Of a DNA stretch of 64,000 nt, positions 1-7,977 are shown piece by piece. Origin of the DNA: Planctomycetota bacterium (lineage in GTDB: Bacteria > Planctomycetota > Planctomycetia > Pirellulales > Lacipirellulaceae); assembly GCA_029259945.1 (NCBI GenBank), contig JAJDEF010000032.1, forward strand, positions 18,637 through 82,636, given 5' to 3'. Below the pieces are notes generated by a model. That model made no database searches, was not told the DNA's origin, and saw nothing but the letters and a program-made list of their open reading frames with translations. Made by a program: the position numbers and the translations under genes. Position 1 is the stretch's first letter, and each line of letters opens with the position of its first letter.

Positions 1-281
1 ATTTGGCCAATAGACTGCACCTATAAAATAAGGCAATCACGCTTCTCCTTGAGAAAAATCAGCCTAGGAAAGCCAAATTCCCCCATTTTGCTATCCACCC
101 CTACTGCACGACCCGCCCACTTAGGCACTTCCTTGATCCTCAGAGAGAGACCACCCGATACGGATTTTAGGAGTGTCTAGGCCATGAAACTTTCGAGTAG
201 AATGGCCGTGGCAAATTGCAAGAATTGACGACGAGCGGGGAACTAGTCACGATGGTGCATTCTCTTCGAGGGACAACGGCA

Positions 282-1160
282 ATGACATTAGTGAGTGGCT
301 TTGAAAAAATTGTTCGGCAGGACGAGCCGCTTGACGAGCGTACTTGGCTAAAGCTGGGTGGGGTGGCGTCGTTCTATGCCGAGCCCAAGTCGGTGGACGA
401 ACTGGCTGCCCTAGTCCGACGTTGTTGCGACGAGGGAGTCCCGATCCGAGTTCTTGGCAGCGGTTCCAATGTTCTGGTCCGCGACGAGGGCGTCTCTGGC
501 ATGGTGGTGAGCCTTTCGGGAGTTGGCTTTACCGATATCCAAATCCGCGGCAACCGCCTAGTTGCCGGGGGTGGTGCGAAGCTGGCACATGCGATTAGCG
601 AGACTGTCCGCTCTGGACTGGCAGGCCTAGAACCGTTGGTCGGCATCCCGGGCACCATAGGTGGTGCCCTGCATGGAAATTCTGGTAGTCGCGGTGGCGA
701 CATTGGCCAATGGGCTTGCCGAGCAACCGTGATGACCCGTTCGGGCGAGATACTGCAGCGAGATCGAGAGGACTTGGTTTTCGCTTATCGTCAAAGCAGC
801 CTTGATGAGCTTGTTATTCTCAGCGCCGAATTTTTGCTGGAAGATGAAGATCCCGAACTGCTCACCAAACGAATGCAAAAGCAGTGGATCGTCAAGAAAG
901 CTGGCCAGCCGCTTTCCCATCAAAATGTCGCCAATGTCTTCAAAAACCCGCGCGGCATGAGCGCTGGAATGCTGATCGATCAGGCAGGGCTCAAGGGAAC
1001 CCGAGTGGGCGGCGTCGAAGTGAGTCAACAACATGCCAACTTCATCGTGGCCGCCGAGGGTGCAACCAGTCAGGATGTCTTGCGATTGATCGACATCATT
1101 CGCAGCCGAGTTGCCGAGCGATTGGGCGTCGAGTTAGAAACCGAGCTTGAAATCTGGTAG
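282..1160 (+). CDS. murB: UDP-N-acetylenolpyruvoylglucosamine reductase
   Basis: Reduces UDP-GlcNAc-enolpyruvate to UDP-MurNAc with FAD and NADPH in the cytoplasm, an early step of peptidoglycan precursor synthesis. Visible motifs are GSGSNVLV and GIPGTIGGALHGNSG in the FAD-binding domain, the YRQSS segment, then VFKNP, AGMLIDQAGLKG and HANFIV in the substrate domain. At 292 aa it has the usual length. The frame is open upstream to a TTG at 216 and an ATG at 252, but only the ATG at 282 has a good ribosome-binding site (GAGGGA at 268-273, 8 nt spacing). The FtsQ-like gene follows after 45 nt, the order seen in dcw clusters. The 281 nt before the gene hold nothing I recognise. Confidence 0.95.
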   Translation: MTLVSGFEKIVRQDEPLDERTWLKLGGVASFYAEPKSVDELAALVRRCCDEGVPIRVLGSGSNVLVRDEGVSGMVVSLSGVGFTDIQIRGNRLVAGGGAKLAHAISETVRSGLAGLEPLVGIPGTIGGALHGNSGSRGGDIGQWACRATVMTRSGEILQRDREDLVFAYRQSSLDELVILSAEFLLEDEDPELLTKRMQKQWIVKKAGQPLSHQNVANVFKNPRGMSAGMLIDQAGLKGTRVGGVEVSQQHANFIVAAEGATSQDVLRLIDIIRSRVAERLGVELETELEIW

Positions 1161-1205
1161 CCCAGCGGTTTGTTTCCATTAAGAGCAGCGCACGGAGGTG
1201 TTGCA

Positions 1206-2183
1206 GTGGCACGGATTACAAAAAAACAACGTCCCAAATCAGACGAAATCCCCTCGAAGAGCTTTCTAGCTCGGGCAAGGTTAAAACTGCTCCAGCAAAC
1301 GCGAGTGGTGGCTGCCTTGGTGGTGGTGCTCCTATTGGGCTGGGCAATGCAGCTTGTCTGGCAACAAGTTTCCCCGGCGATTATCCACCGGGATCGGTAC
1401 TTGCTCACCGCCGACCGCATTACCACGACCCCTTTGCCTGAGTGGATTACCGCAGACGTACGGACTGAGGTAGTACACAACTCCGCGCTCGACCGACGCT
1501 TGTCGGTTCTCGACGATGCCTTTGTGAATGTGGTACGAGACGCTTTTGTTTTGCATCCTTGGGTAAAGTCGGTCGACCGAATTATCAAAAGTTACCCGCC
1601 CAAAGTGCATGTCGAGCTGACTTTTCGACGACCTGTGGCCGTGGTCGAGCTAGGCGGGCCCCAAGGAGTTGAGCTGATTCCCGTCGATCCACTGGGGGTG
1701 CAGCTGCCTGCCGCCGATGTGCCAGAGATTCGTAAACGCTATCTCCCACGAATTGGCGGGATTATCGGTCGCCCACCTGTCGGGCAGCAATGGACCGACC
1801 CGCGTGTTGCGGGGGCGGCTGCTTTGGCGGATAAACTGTCGGACGAATGGGAGTCGCTGCACTTGGTCGATATCTTGCCTTCAGCGCGTCCAGAGATTCA
1901 GGACGACCATCGCTATTTTGTGTTTGATTTGATCACCAGCGGAGGCACCAGAATCGTCTGGGGGGCTGCTCAAAATGCGGACCTGCCCGGGGAAGATTCC
2001 TTCCAAGCCAAGCTCGGACGTCTGCGAAAGTGTGCCAATGAACGCGGGCCGTTAGATTCAGTACGAGGGCCTGCAGTCGTCGACGTTCGCAAAGAACTGG
2101 CCATCACCCCGAGAACGGTCAAGAAAACACCGACACCACGAACGGTGAAGAAAGGCTCTGCCCCCAGCGAAATCGTGAAATGA
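1206..2183 (+). CDS. ftsQ: FtsQ-like cell division protein with POTRA domain
   Basis: Probable bitopic divisome protein that links cell-wall synthesis to septum formation. After a basic N-terminal tail there is one membrane helix at about residues 34-52. A POTRA-like region follows, with HPWVKSVDRI and YPPKVHVELTFRRPVAVVEL, the typical start of FtsQ/DivIB extracytoplasmic domains. The C-terminal tail is Lys/Pro/Thr-rich with a short duplicated segment (TPRTVKK). GTG at 1206 is chosen as start because GGAGG lies at 1194-1198 with 7 nt spacing; the upstream TTG at 1170 has no such site. The protein is 325 aa. Sequence conservation outside POTRA is weak, so the name rests on fold-level motifs plus the murB-ftsQ gene order. 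Confidence 0.8.
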   Translation: MARITKKQRPKSDEIPSKSFLARARLKLLQQTRVVAALVVVLLLGWAMQLVWQQVSPAIIHRDRYLLTADRITTTPLPEWITADVRTEVVHNSALDRRLSVLDDAFVNVVRDAFVLHPWVKSVDRIIKSYPPKVHVELTFRRPVAVVELGGPQGVELIPVDPLGVQLPAADVPEIRKRYLPRIGGIIGRPPVGQQWTDPRVAGAAALADKLSDEWESLHLVDILPSARPEIQDDHRYFVFDLITSGGTRIVWGAAQNADLPGEDSFQAKLGRLRKCANERGPLDSVRGPAVVDVRKELAITPRTVKKTPTPRTVKKGSAPSEIVK

Positions 2184-2205
2184 CCACGAAAGGTGGAGAT
2201 GCGAA

Positions 2206-2448
2206 CTAAGAACGATCGCCACTGACGCTTGGCGATTGGGCCGTCTCGAGCGAGCAACTTTCGACTTTGAGCAACCGGTCTTGCTCTTCCTGTCGGAGTT
2301 TTTCGGCCAACTCCTCTCGAATCACAGCCATTTCAGTAGGAGCATCGATACCAATACGTACCCCGCCACTACCGATCTTGACCACAGTAATCGCGATCTT
2401 GTCGCCAATGAAAATGCGCTCGCCAACTTTTCGGGACACCACCAACAC
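2206..2448 (-). CDS. csrA: Carbon storage regulator CsrA
   Basis: Small dimeric RNA-binding protein that controls translation by binding GGA motifs in mRNA leaders. The core LVVSRKVGERIFIGDKI, the GGVRIGIDAP segment and the EIxxEL-like helix (VIREEL) are all present. The frame is open to 2481, but CsrA proteins begin at M-L-V-L-S-R-K, and a GTG at 2448 with GGGAG 8 nt upstream gives MLVVSRKVGE, so I start there (80 aa). The C-terminal tail is somewhat longer than in E. coli (61 aa) and polar. It is divergent from thiL and ends 22 nt from the convergent ftsQ. No flagellar genes are near, so its targets cannot be guessed from context. Confidence 0.93.
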   Translation of the reverse strand: MLVVSRKVGERIFIGDKIAITVVKIGSGGVRIGIDAPTEMAVIREELAEKLRQEEQDRLLKVESCSLETAQSPSVSGDRS

Positions 2449-2727
2449 GTCGTGAACTCCCTTTCTCATCGCTGTGGCCAAATAGCCGCGATCGAAACCT
2501 ACACAATCAGCCAGTCGACAACACCTACTGGCCAGACTCCACTTAGGGTAACGTTAGTGATACCGAGTTCTGATTGCAAGCAACCTAGCTAGCAAAAAAG
2601 CTGAGAATTCCGCAAAATAATGGCGATTTAGGTAGTTGGCGAATCCTGGAAATACAGCAATAGGGGGATATGGCCCAAAAAGTAGCTGATTTGCCAGACG
2701 TGCTAGAAGCAATAAGGGTCGGAGCAT

Positions 2728-3672
2728 ATGGCACTAGAAAACGAACTCATAGCTTGGCTCAAAGAGAACCTCCCCAAAAGTTCTCGTATGCAGATCAACT
2801 TGGGAGACGATGCTGCAGTCTTTCGTTGTCTGTCTGGAAGTCACGCTGTTGTAACGACCGACATGCTGACCGACGGCGTCGACTTTTTGCTCGACGAAGT
2901 CGATCCTCAGCAGGTTGGGCACAAGTCTCTCGGTGTGAATCTCAGTGATTTAGCAGCGATGGCCGCTCGACCGGTGGCCGTGTTTGTCTCGTTGGTTTTG
3001 CCCCGGCAGGGGACAGCTAGCCTTTCGCCCTTACAGTTGGCGATTGAAATGTACCGTGGAATGTTGCCGCTGGCAGAGAAATTTGAGGTGGTAATCGCAG
3101 GTGGCGATACCAATGCTTGGGAAGGGCCCTTGGCGGTGAGTATTACCGCCATTGGTGAAACAACCGCACAAGGGCCACTCACACGGCCTGGGGGACAGGT
3201 GGGCGATCAGCTGTTAGTTACGGGTCAGTTGGGGGGGAGCATTCTCGGACGGCATCTGGCGGTCGAACCACGAGTTAACGAGGCACTCAAGCTTCATCAA
3301 CGCTACGAGCTGACTGCTGGAATAGACATCTCTGATGGATTAACTCTTGACGTGTCGAGGTTGGCCGCTGCGAGTGGTATGGGAGCAGTTCTCGATCTGG
3401 CTGCGATCCCCATCACCGAGGATGCCCATCGGTTGAGCGAACAGGATGGGCGGTCGCCCTTGGAACACGCGTTGTCGGATGGTGAAGACTTTGAACTCGT
3501 GCTGACAGCGTCAGCCGAAGTGGCGGCAGAAATTATCGCAGATCAGCCACTTGATATTCCTGTGACTCGCATCGGCGAACTTGTCGAGACACCGGGGCTC
3601 TGGCAGGCCGACGCCACTGGCAAGCGTCTGCCACTGGTGCCACAAGGCTTTGAGCATCAAGGCAACGAATGA
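2728..3672 (+). CDS. thiL: Thiamine-monophosphate kinase
   Basis: ATP-dependent phosphorylation of thiamine monophosphate to thiamine pyrophosphate, the last step of cofactor synthesis. It belongs to the AIR synthase/PurM-like kinase superfamily. Visible are the N-terminal GDDAAV metal/nucleotide motif, TTDMLTDGVDF, GVNLSDLAAM, the AGGDT segment and the C-terminal DISDGL and SDGEDFEL motifs, all typical of ThiL. Length 314 aa is normal. ATG at 2728 is preceded by GGAG. The stop overlaps the start of tsaE by 4 nt (ATGA), so the two are translationally coupled. Confidence 0.95.
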   Translation: MALENELIAWLKENLPKSSRMQINLGDDAAVFRCLSGSHAVVTTDMLTDGVDFLLDEVDPQQVGHKSLGVNLSDLAAMAARPVAVFVSLVLPRQGTASLSPLQLAIEMYRGMLPLAEKFEVVIAGGDTNAWEGPLAVSITAIGETTAQGPLTRPGGQVGDQLLVTGQLGGSILGRHLAVEPRVNEALKLHQRYELTAGIDISDGLTLDVSRLAAASGMGAVLDLAAIPITEDAHRLSEQDGRSPLEHALSDGEDFELVLTASAEVAAEIIADQPLDIPVTRIGELVETPGLWQADATGKRLPLVPQGFEHQGNE

Positions 3673-4154
3673 CCGAGTTTCGTTATATCTCTGAGGATGA
3701 GAGCGCCACCGATCGCCTAGGGCAATGGTTAGCCGACGTGTTGCCCAGCGGCATGGTCGTGGCCCTCTGCGGCACGTTAGGAGCCGGGAAAACAAGGTTG
3801 GTTCAAAGCGTAGCCGTTGCCCTGGGCGTATCTCCCGATGCCGTTACCAGCCCCACGTTTATGCTCATTAACGAATATACAAGCGGATGTCGACCAATTT
3901 ACCATTTCGACACGTACCGCCTGCATGACGAGGATGAGTTCCTCGAATTGGGGCCTGAAGAGTATTTTGATCGCGACGGGTTAACCTTCGTAGAATGGGC
4001 CGACCGGGTCGAACAATGTCTGCCCCCCGACTATTTGAAGGTGCAAATCGAGGTACTGGGCGAATATCGTCGTGAGTTTGCGGTGACCGCTAGTTCACCA
4101 ACGGCGAATCGCATCGTGGAACAATTGATCGCGAAGGCCGCTTCTAAAGAATGA
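3669..4154 (+). CDS. tsaE: tRNA threonylcarbamoyladenosine biosynthesis ATPase TsaE
   Basis: P-loop ATPase that works with TsaB and TsaD to make the t6A37 modification of ANN-decoding tRNAs. Walker A is GTLGAGKTRL near residues 37-46, followed by VTSPTFMLINEY, the YHFDTYRL motif and LTFVEWADRV, the standard YjeE/TsaE signature. The C-terminus is short and variable. It overlaps thiL by 4 nt upstream and the 3' end of the convergent hslU by 11 nt downstream, so the two transcripts share no spacer for a terminator. Confidence 0.95.
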   Translation: MTEFRYISEDESATDRLGQWLADVLPSGMVVALCGTLGAGKTRLVQSVAVALGVSPDAVTSPTFMLINEYTSGCRPIYHFDTYRLHDEDEFLELGPEEYFDRDGLTFVEWADRVEQCLPPDYLKVQIEVLGEYRREFAVTASSPTANRIVEQLIAKAASKE

Positions 4155-5490
4155 ATTTGCTGAGATCTTCGTCTTTGGCGATATCTTCGAGCCGCTCGCG
4201 AACGTAGGCCGCATTGATCTCTACGTGGCCCATCTTCATGTCCGGTGCCTCGAAGCTGAGTTCCTCTAATAAGCGTTCCATGATGGTCTGGAGGCGTCGG
4301 GCACCGATGTTCTGGGTCGACTGATTCACTTGGTTGGCGTAGGTCGCCAGCGCCTCGATAGCATCCTCTTTGAACTCTATGCGGATGCCCTCGGTCTGCA
4401 TTAGTGCCACATATTGCTTAGTCAACGCATTACGTGGCTCGTCCAGGATTCGAACAAAATCGTCTTTGGTCAGATCATCGAGTTCCACACGAATTGGGAA
4501 TCGCCCTTGAAGCTCAGGCATCAAATCGCTTGGATTGGTCGAATGAAAAGCACCTGCGGCGACGAATAAAATGTGATCGGTGTGAACATAGCCATAACGG
4601 GTTTGAACCGTGGTACCTTCGACGATCGGCAGCAGGTCGCGCTGCACTCCCTGACGAGAAACGTCGGCACCCCGTCCACCTTCGGTAGCAACTACTTTGT
4701 CGATTTCGTCGATGAAAATGATGCCGGTGTCCTCAGCCAATTCGACAGCTAAGGCGTTGACCTTTTCTTGGTTGATGAGCGTTTCGCACTCTTGGTCGAA
4801 TAAAACCTTGCGAGCTTCTGCGACCGTGAGTTCTCGGCTGATGACGTTCTTCGGCAGAATTTTTTCAAGCATCCCTTGCATGTCGAAGTCGAGCCCTTCG
4901 CCACCTGGGCCCCCCATGCCTGGGATCATCATGGCTTGTGCTTTTTGCTCGATCGAAATTTCTACCTTACGGTCTTCCAGTTCACCGTTGACGAGCATCG
5001 CTCTCATTTTTTCTCGGGTACGTTCGTAGCGTTCCGGCGATTCACTGGTATCGACACCCACGTCAAACGACGTCGGGGCGGGGGCCAGCATGTCGACCAG
5101 TCGATCGGTCACTCGTCGTTCGGCTTCTTTTTTGACGTTTGCCAACTCGCGTTCGCGAACCAAGCTGATCGCATGTTCGACCAATTCGCGGATCATGCTC
5201 TCGACATCACGGCCATAGTAGCCAACTTCGGTGTATTTAGAGGCTTCGACCTTGATGAACGGTGCCCCGGTTAGCTTCGCAAGTCGGCGAGCGATTTCGG
5301 TTTTGCCGACGCCGGTTGGGCCGATCATCAGAATGTTCTTCGGGGCGACTTCTTTGCGAAATTCATCGTCGAGTTGCTGTCGACGCCACCGGTTGCGGAT
5401 GGCGATCGCCACTGCACGTTTCGCGTCGGCTTGGCCTACGATGTGTCGGTCGAGCTCTGCGACAATTTCTCGGGGAGTCAGATTTTTCAC
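4144..5490 (-). CDS. hslU: ATP-dependent protease ATPase subunit HslU
   Basis: AAA+ unfoldase that feeds substrates to the HslV peptidase. Walker A is GPTGVGKTE, Walker B IIFIDEIDKV, with the EVGYYGRDVESMI segment and the sensor region. The C-terminal LSKFIL matches the conserved tail that docks into HslV. The intermediate (I) domain lies between the two ATPase halves. The frame runs on to a TTG at 5568 just after the hslV stop, but family members begin at NLTPREIV, so the GTG at 5490 is taken (448 aa; E. coli 443 aa). Its SD signal is weak. Downstream partner of hslV in one operon. Confidence 0.93.
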   Translation of the reverse strand: MKNLTPREIVAELDRHIVGQADAKRAVAIAIRNRWRRQQLDDEFRKEVAPKNILMIGPTGVGKTEIARRLAKLTGAPFIKVEASKYTEVGYYGRDVESMIRELVEHAISLVRERELANVKKEAERRVTDRLVDMLAPAPTSFDVGVDTSESPERYERTREKMRAMLVNGELEDRKVEISIEQKAQAMMIPGMGGPGGEGLDFDMQGMLEKILPKNVISRELTVAEARKVLFDQECETLINQEKVNALAVELAEDTGIIFIDEIDKVVATEGGRGADVSRQGVQRDLLPIVEGTTVQTRYGYVHTDHILFVAAGAFHSTNPSDLMPELQGRFPIRVELDDLTKDDFVRILDEPRNALTKQYVALMQTEGIRIEFKEDAIEALATYANQVNQSTQNIGARRLQTIMERLLEELSFEAPDMKMGHVEINAAYVRERLEDIAKDEDLSKFIL

Positions 5491-5568
5491 AGTGAAGACT
5501 TTCGGCGGGCGGCTAGCAAAAAAAGATAGAGCCGGTAAATGATGTTGAAATTTGAGGTAATCTGGCAA

Positions 5569-6108
5569 CTAGGCTTCTTGCAGCTCTTCGATGACCAGAT
5601 TTTGATTGGAATAGACACAGATGTCCCCCGCTATTTCAAGCGACTTGCGAACGATCTCAGCAGCTGAGAACGAGGTATTGGCTACCAACGCCCTCGCGGC
5701 TGACAAGGCGTAGTTGCCACCCGAGCCAATCCCCAGAATGCCGTCGCTAGGTTGAATCACGTCCCCGGTGCCAGAAACTAACAGCGTATGTTCGTCGTTG
5801 ACCACGGCCACCAGTGCTTCGAGTCGGCGGAGCACACGGTCGGTACGCCATTCTTTGGCCAATTCGGTCGCCGCCCGAGGCAGGTTGGCTGGGTAATCCT
5901 TAAGCTTTGCTTCCAGCCGTTCCATCAGAGCAAAGGCATCGGCTGCCGCCCCTGCAAAACCAACCAGGACGCGGTCGTTCATCAGACGGCGTATTTTTAC
6001 GGCATCCGACTTCACGACGGTTTGTCCCATGGTGACTTGTCCGTCGCCTCCCATGGCCACTTGGCCGTTGTGGCGAACCGTGAGTATCGTAGTCGAGCGA
6101 GTTTTCAT
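5569..6108 (-). CDS. hslV: ATP-dependent protease peptidase subunit HslV
   Basis: N-terminal-threonine peptidase of the HslUV proteasome-like complex. The mature catalytic Thr is in [11 protein letters not shown], exposed after removal of a short propeptide. [22 protein letters not shown] and [17 protein letters not shown] are classic HslV signatures. I start at ATG 6108 (MKTRSTTI, 179 aa), which gives a five-residue propeptide. The frame also allows ATG 6150 (193 aa), and neither start has a clear SD, so this choice is uncertain. Middle gene of a three-gene minus-strand unit: zinc-motif protein, hslV, hslU. Confidence 0.93.
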   Translation of the reverse strand: MKTRSTTILTVRHNGQVAMGGDGQVTMGQTVVKSDAVKIRRLMNDRVLVGFAGAAADAFALMERLEAKLKDYPANLPRAATELAKEWRTDRVLRRLEALVAVVNDEHTLLVSGTGDVIQPSDGILGIGSGGNYALSAARALVANTSFSAAEIVRKSLEIAGDICVYSNQNLVIEELQEA

Positions 6109-6187
6109 AATGTGAACGTTTCGGGGAAGATCTTCTGGTAAACGGCCCATTCTCGCGAACCATCAGTCGGGCGACTAGGGGGTAGGG

Positions 6188-6376
6188 CTAAGACGGTTCT
6201 CGATTTGATAGCTTCTTTGCTTCGCACAACCATTTTTTTCGGTTGGCGACGCGCCCACATTTTTTGCATACGTGGGTTGGCTGCGAGACAATCGACTCCA
6301 GTAGGTCGAAATGTTCCTTGAGCTGAGAGTGCGACCACTCGCAAAGCTCTTTCTTCACCTCAGCTTTGTTAGCCAC
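6188..6376 (-). CDS. Small CxxC zinc-motif protein leading the hslVU unit
   Basis: A 62-residue protein of unknown function. The N-terminal half is helical and charged (LCEWSHSQLKEHFDLLESIV). The C-terminal half has VCKKCGRVANRKKWLC, that is Cys37, Cys40 and Cys51 with Cys12 further upstream, enough for one zinc site. A GTG start at 6376 is supported by AGGAAA 9 nt upstream; the open frame to 6421 has no such site. It lies 79 nt before the hslV start in the same direction and is divergent from the cysteine hydrolase. A role linked to HslUV is possible from position only. Confidence 0.65.
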   Translation of the reverse strand: MANKAEVKKELCEWSHSQLKEHFDLLESIVSQPTHVCKKCGRVANRKKWLCEAKKLSNREPS

Positions 6377-6481
6377 GGTCAGTCGTTTCCTGGTGAATTG
6401 TAAACGGGCACTGGGATTCAAGGAGCCTTGGGCGTACTATGGGGCGTTCTCCGCCTCAAAATTGTGCCCAGGTCAATCTTG

Positions 6482-7102
6482 ATGAATGTTTCGCTTTCAG
6501 GCAATAGCCCTGAGCAACCGGCTGGGTTGCCTCGAAGTCCCGAATTGATGCGGCGCGAGGATACGGCGCTGTTGATCGTTGACGTACAGGAACGCCTGAT
6601 TGTCGTCGAGCCCGGCAACAAACGAATTGTATGGAATATCAGGCGGTTGCTTGACGGGGCTAAGGTGCTGGGAGTCAAAGCCTATGCAACCGAGCAGTGC
6701 CCCGAGAAATTGGGGCCAACGGTCGCTCCACTGGCCGAGCGATTAGAAACCCACTCGGCTAGCAAATTGTCGTTTAGCTGCAACGAATGTGCCGAAATGT
6801 TTTCTGAATGGCGCAAAGCAGGTATCCAACGTGTCCTGGTTTGCGGCATTGAAACCCACGTTTGTATTCAGCAAACGGTTCTCGACTTATTGGCAGCGGG
6901 CTATCAGATCCTGCTGGCCGTCGATGCCGTGGGGGCCCGCCACTCGATTGACCATGAAATCGCCTTGCGACGGATGGAAGCGTCGGGGGCATTGCTGACA
7001 ACCACCGAGGCAGCCCTATTCGAATGGTGTGCGCGTGCGGGAACTGCGGAATTTAAGGAAATCAGTGCCTTGGCCAAGGAATTGCCGCCCGCCGAAGATT
7101 GA
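6482..7102 (+). CDS. Isochorismatase-family cysteine hydrolase
   Basis: Alpha/beta hydrolase of the cysteine hydrolase family (isochorismatase, nicotinamidase and relatives). The triad is visible: Asp34 in LLIVDVQERL, Lys in ASKLSFS, and Cys in CGIETHVCIQQTVLD. The substrate is not clear; the THVCIQQT form is common in generic hydrolases of this family. ATG at 6482 is chosen because AGGT lies 8 nt upstream; a later ATG at 6548 would also keep the whole domain. The protein is 206 aa with a slightly long N-terminus. Monocistronic by appearance, converging with the arginine dihydrolase-like gene. Confidence 0.85.
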   Translation: MNVSLSGNSPEQPAGLPRSPELMRREDTALLIVDVQERLIVVEPGNKRIVWNIRRLLDGAKVLGVKAYATEQCPEKLGPTVAPLAERLETHSASKLSFSCNECAEMFSEWRKAGIQRVLVCGIETHVCIQQTVLDLLAAGYQILLAVDAVGARHSIDHEIALRRMEASGALLTTTEAALFEWCARAGTAEFKEISALAKELPPAED

Positions 7103-7125
7103 GGTTTTCGGCCTGCGAAGGGGGA

Positions 7126-7950
7126 TTACCAGTGCGCTGCTTCCTCGCCATCAAGTCGTAGTGTTAAGCATTTGGCACTGCCACCCGCTTTGACGAACTC
7201 GCCCAGAGGGGTCGCGATTGGCGAGTAGCCTGCCTGTCGAAGTTGTTCGTGGAGCAACGGACAGCCGCTGTTGGTAATCACCGTACGGCCAACGACCACC
7301 GCATTGCAGGCAAAGCTACGGGCCTCGCTTTCATCGACCGGGATCAGGTGCGAGACATGTTCGGCCAGTACACGTCGGCCATAGTCGTCGAAAGCGCCGG
7401 GAAAATAAATGGCTTCATCCTCGACAAGTGGGCAGAAGCACGTATCGAGGTGATAGTAGTAGGGGTCGACCAACTCCAGTGGCAAAACTCGTATGCCAAG
7501 AAGTTCACCGATTTGTTGATGCCCACCGGCGTCGCTGCGAAGACGATAGCCCGCGAATAGGGTTTCGCCGCAGAATAATGCATCGCCCGCCCCTTCAAAC
7601 GAAAAGTCGCTTGGGGTATCGAACACCTGAAGGCCGTGGTTCGCCAGCCAGCGACGAAAGTGGGGTTCTTCGCCCTGGCGTTGCTCGTGTTTGAATCGGG
7701 CAAGAATCGCTTTTTGCTGGTAGATGATTGCCGCGTTGGCAGTAAATACGAGGTCAGGAAGCCCTGAGACTGGGGGTAATTCGGAGATGCCGGCCCCTGC
7801 TTCGATTAAACACTCGCGAAGAGCCTGCCACTGCCGGAGAGCCACGGCATGGTCTGCTTGTTTTTCGGTGCTCATCCAGGGATTGATCTCATACTCGATG
7901 CCATAGTAATCGGGCGGGCACATCAAGATGTGGGGAGCTGATTTGCTCAT
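7126..7950 (-). CDS. Arginine dihydrolase / dimethylargininase-like amidinotransferase-fold enzyme
   Basis: Pentein-fold guanidine-modifying enzyme. Key pieces are LPDLVFTANAA (Asn72), FEGAGD at about 118-123, the catalytic His167 in YYYHLDTC, and the catalytic Cys261 in GGSAKCLTL. The FTAN motif with Asn resembles the cyanobacterial arginine dihydrolase domain of AgrE/ArgZ, which converts arginine to ornithine, CO2 and two ammonia. A dimethylarginine hydrolase is the alternative. It lies 27 nt downstream of the LOR/SDH gene in the same direction. In AgrE/ArgZ these two modules are one protein, which favours the arginine role. 274 aa. Confidence 0.8.
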   Translation of the reverse strand: MSKSAPHILMCPPDYYGIEYEINPWMSTEKQADHAVALRQWQALRECLIEAGAGISELPPVSGLPDLVFTANAAIIYQQKAILARFKHEQRQGEEPHFRRWLANHGLQVFDTPSDFSFEGAGDALFCGETLFAGYRLRSDAGGHQQIGELLGIRVLPLELVDPYYYHLDTCFCPLVEDEAIYFPGAFDDYGRRVLAEHVSHLIPVDESEARSFACNAVVVGRTVITNSGCPLLHEQLRQAGYSPIATPLGEFVKAGGSAKCLTLRLDGEEAAHW

Positions 7951-7977
7951 ACTGCTATGAAACGCTACGGAGGCGGT

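Noticed and set aside
627..1034. Minus-strand open frame of 135 codons inside murB
   Set aside because: Antisense shadow of a well-conserved gene, with no ribosome-binding site or recognisable protein pattern.
5491..5568. N-terminal extension of HslU to the TTG after the hslV stop
   Set aside because: The family begins at NLTPREIV; the extension has no conserved pattern.
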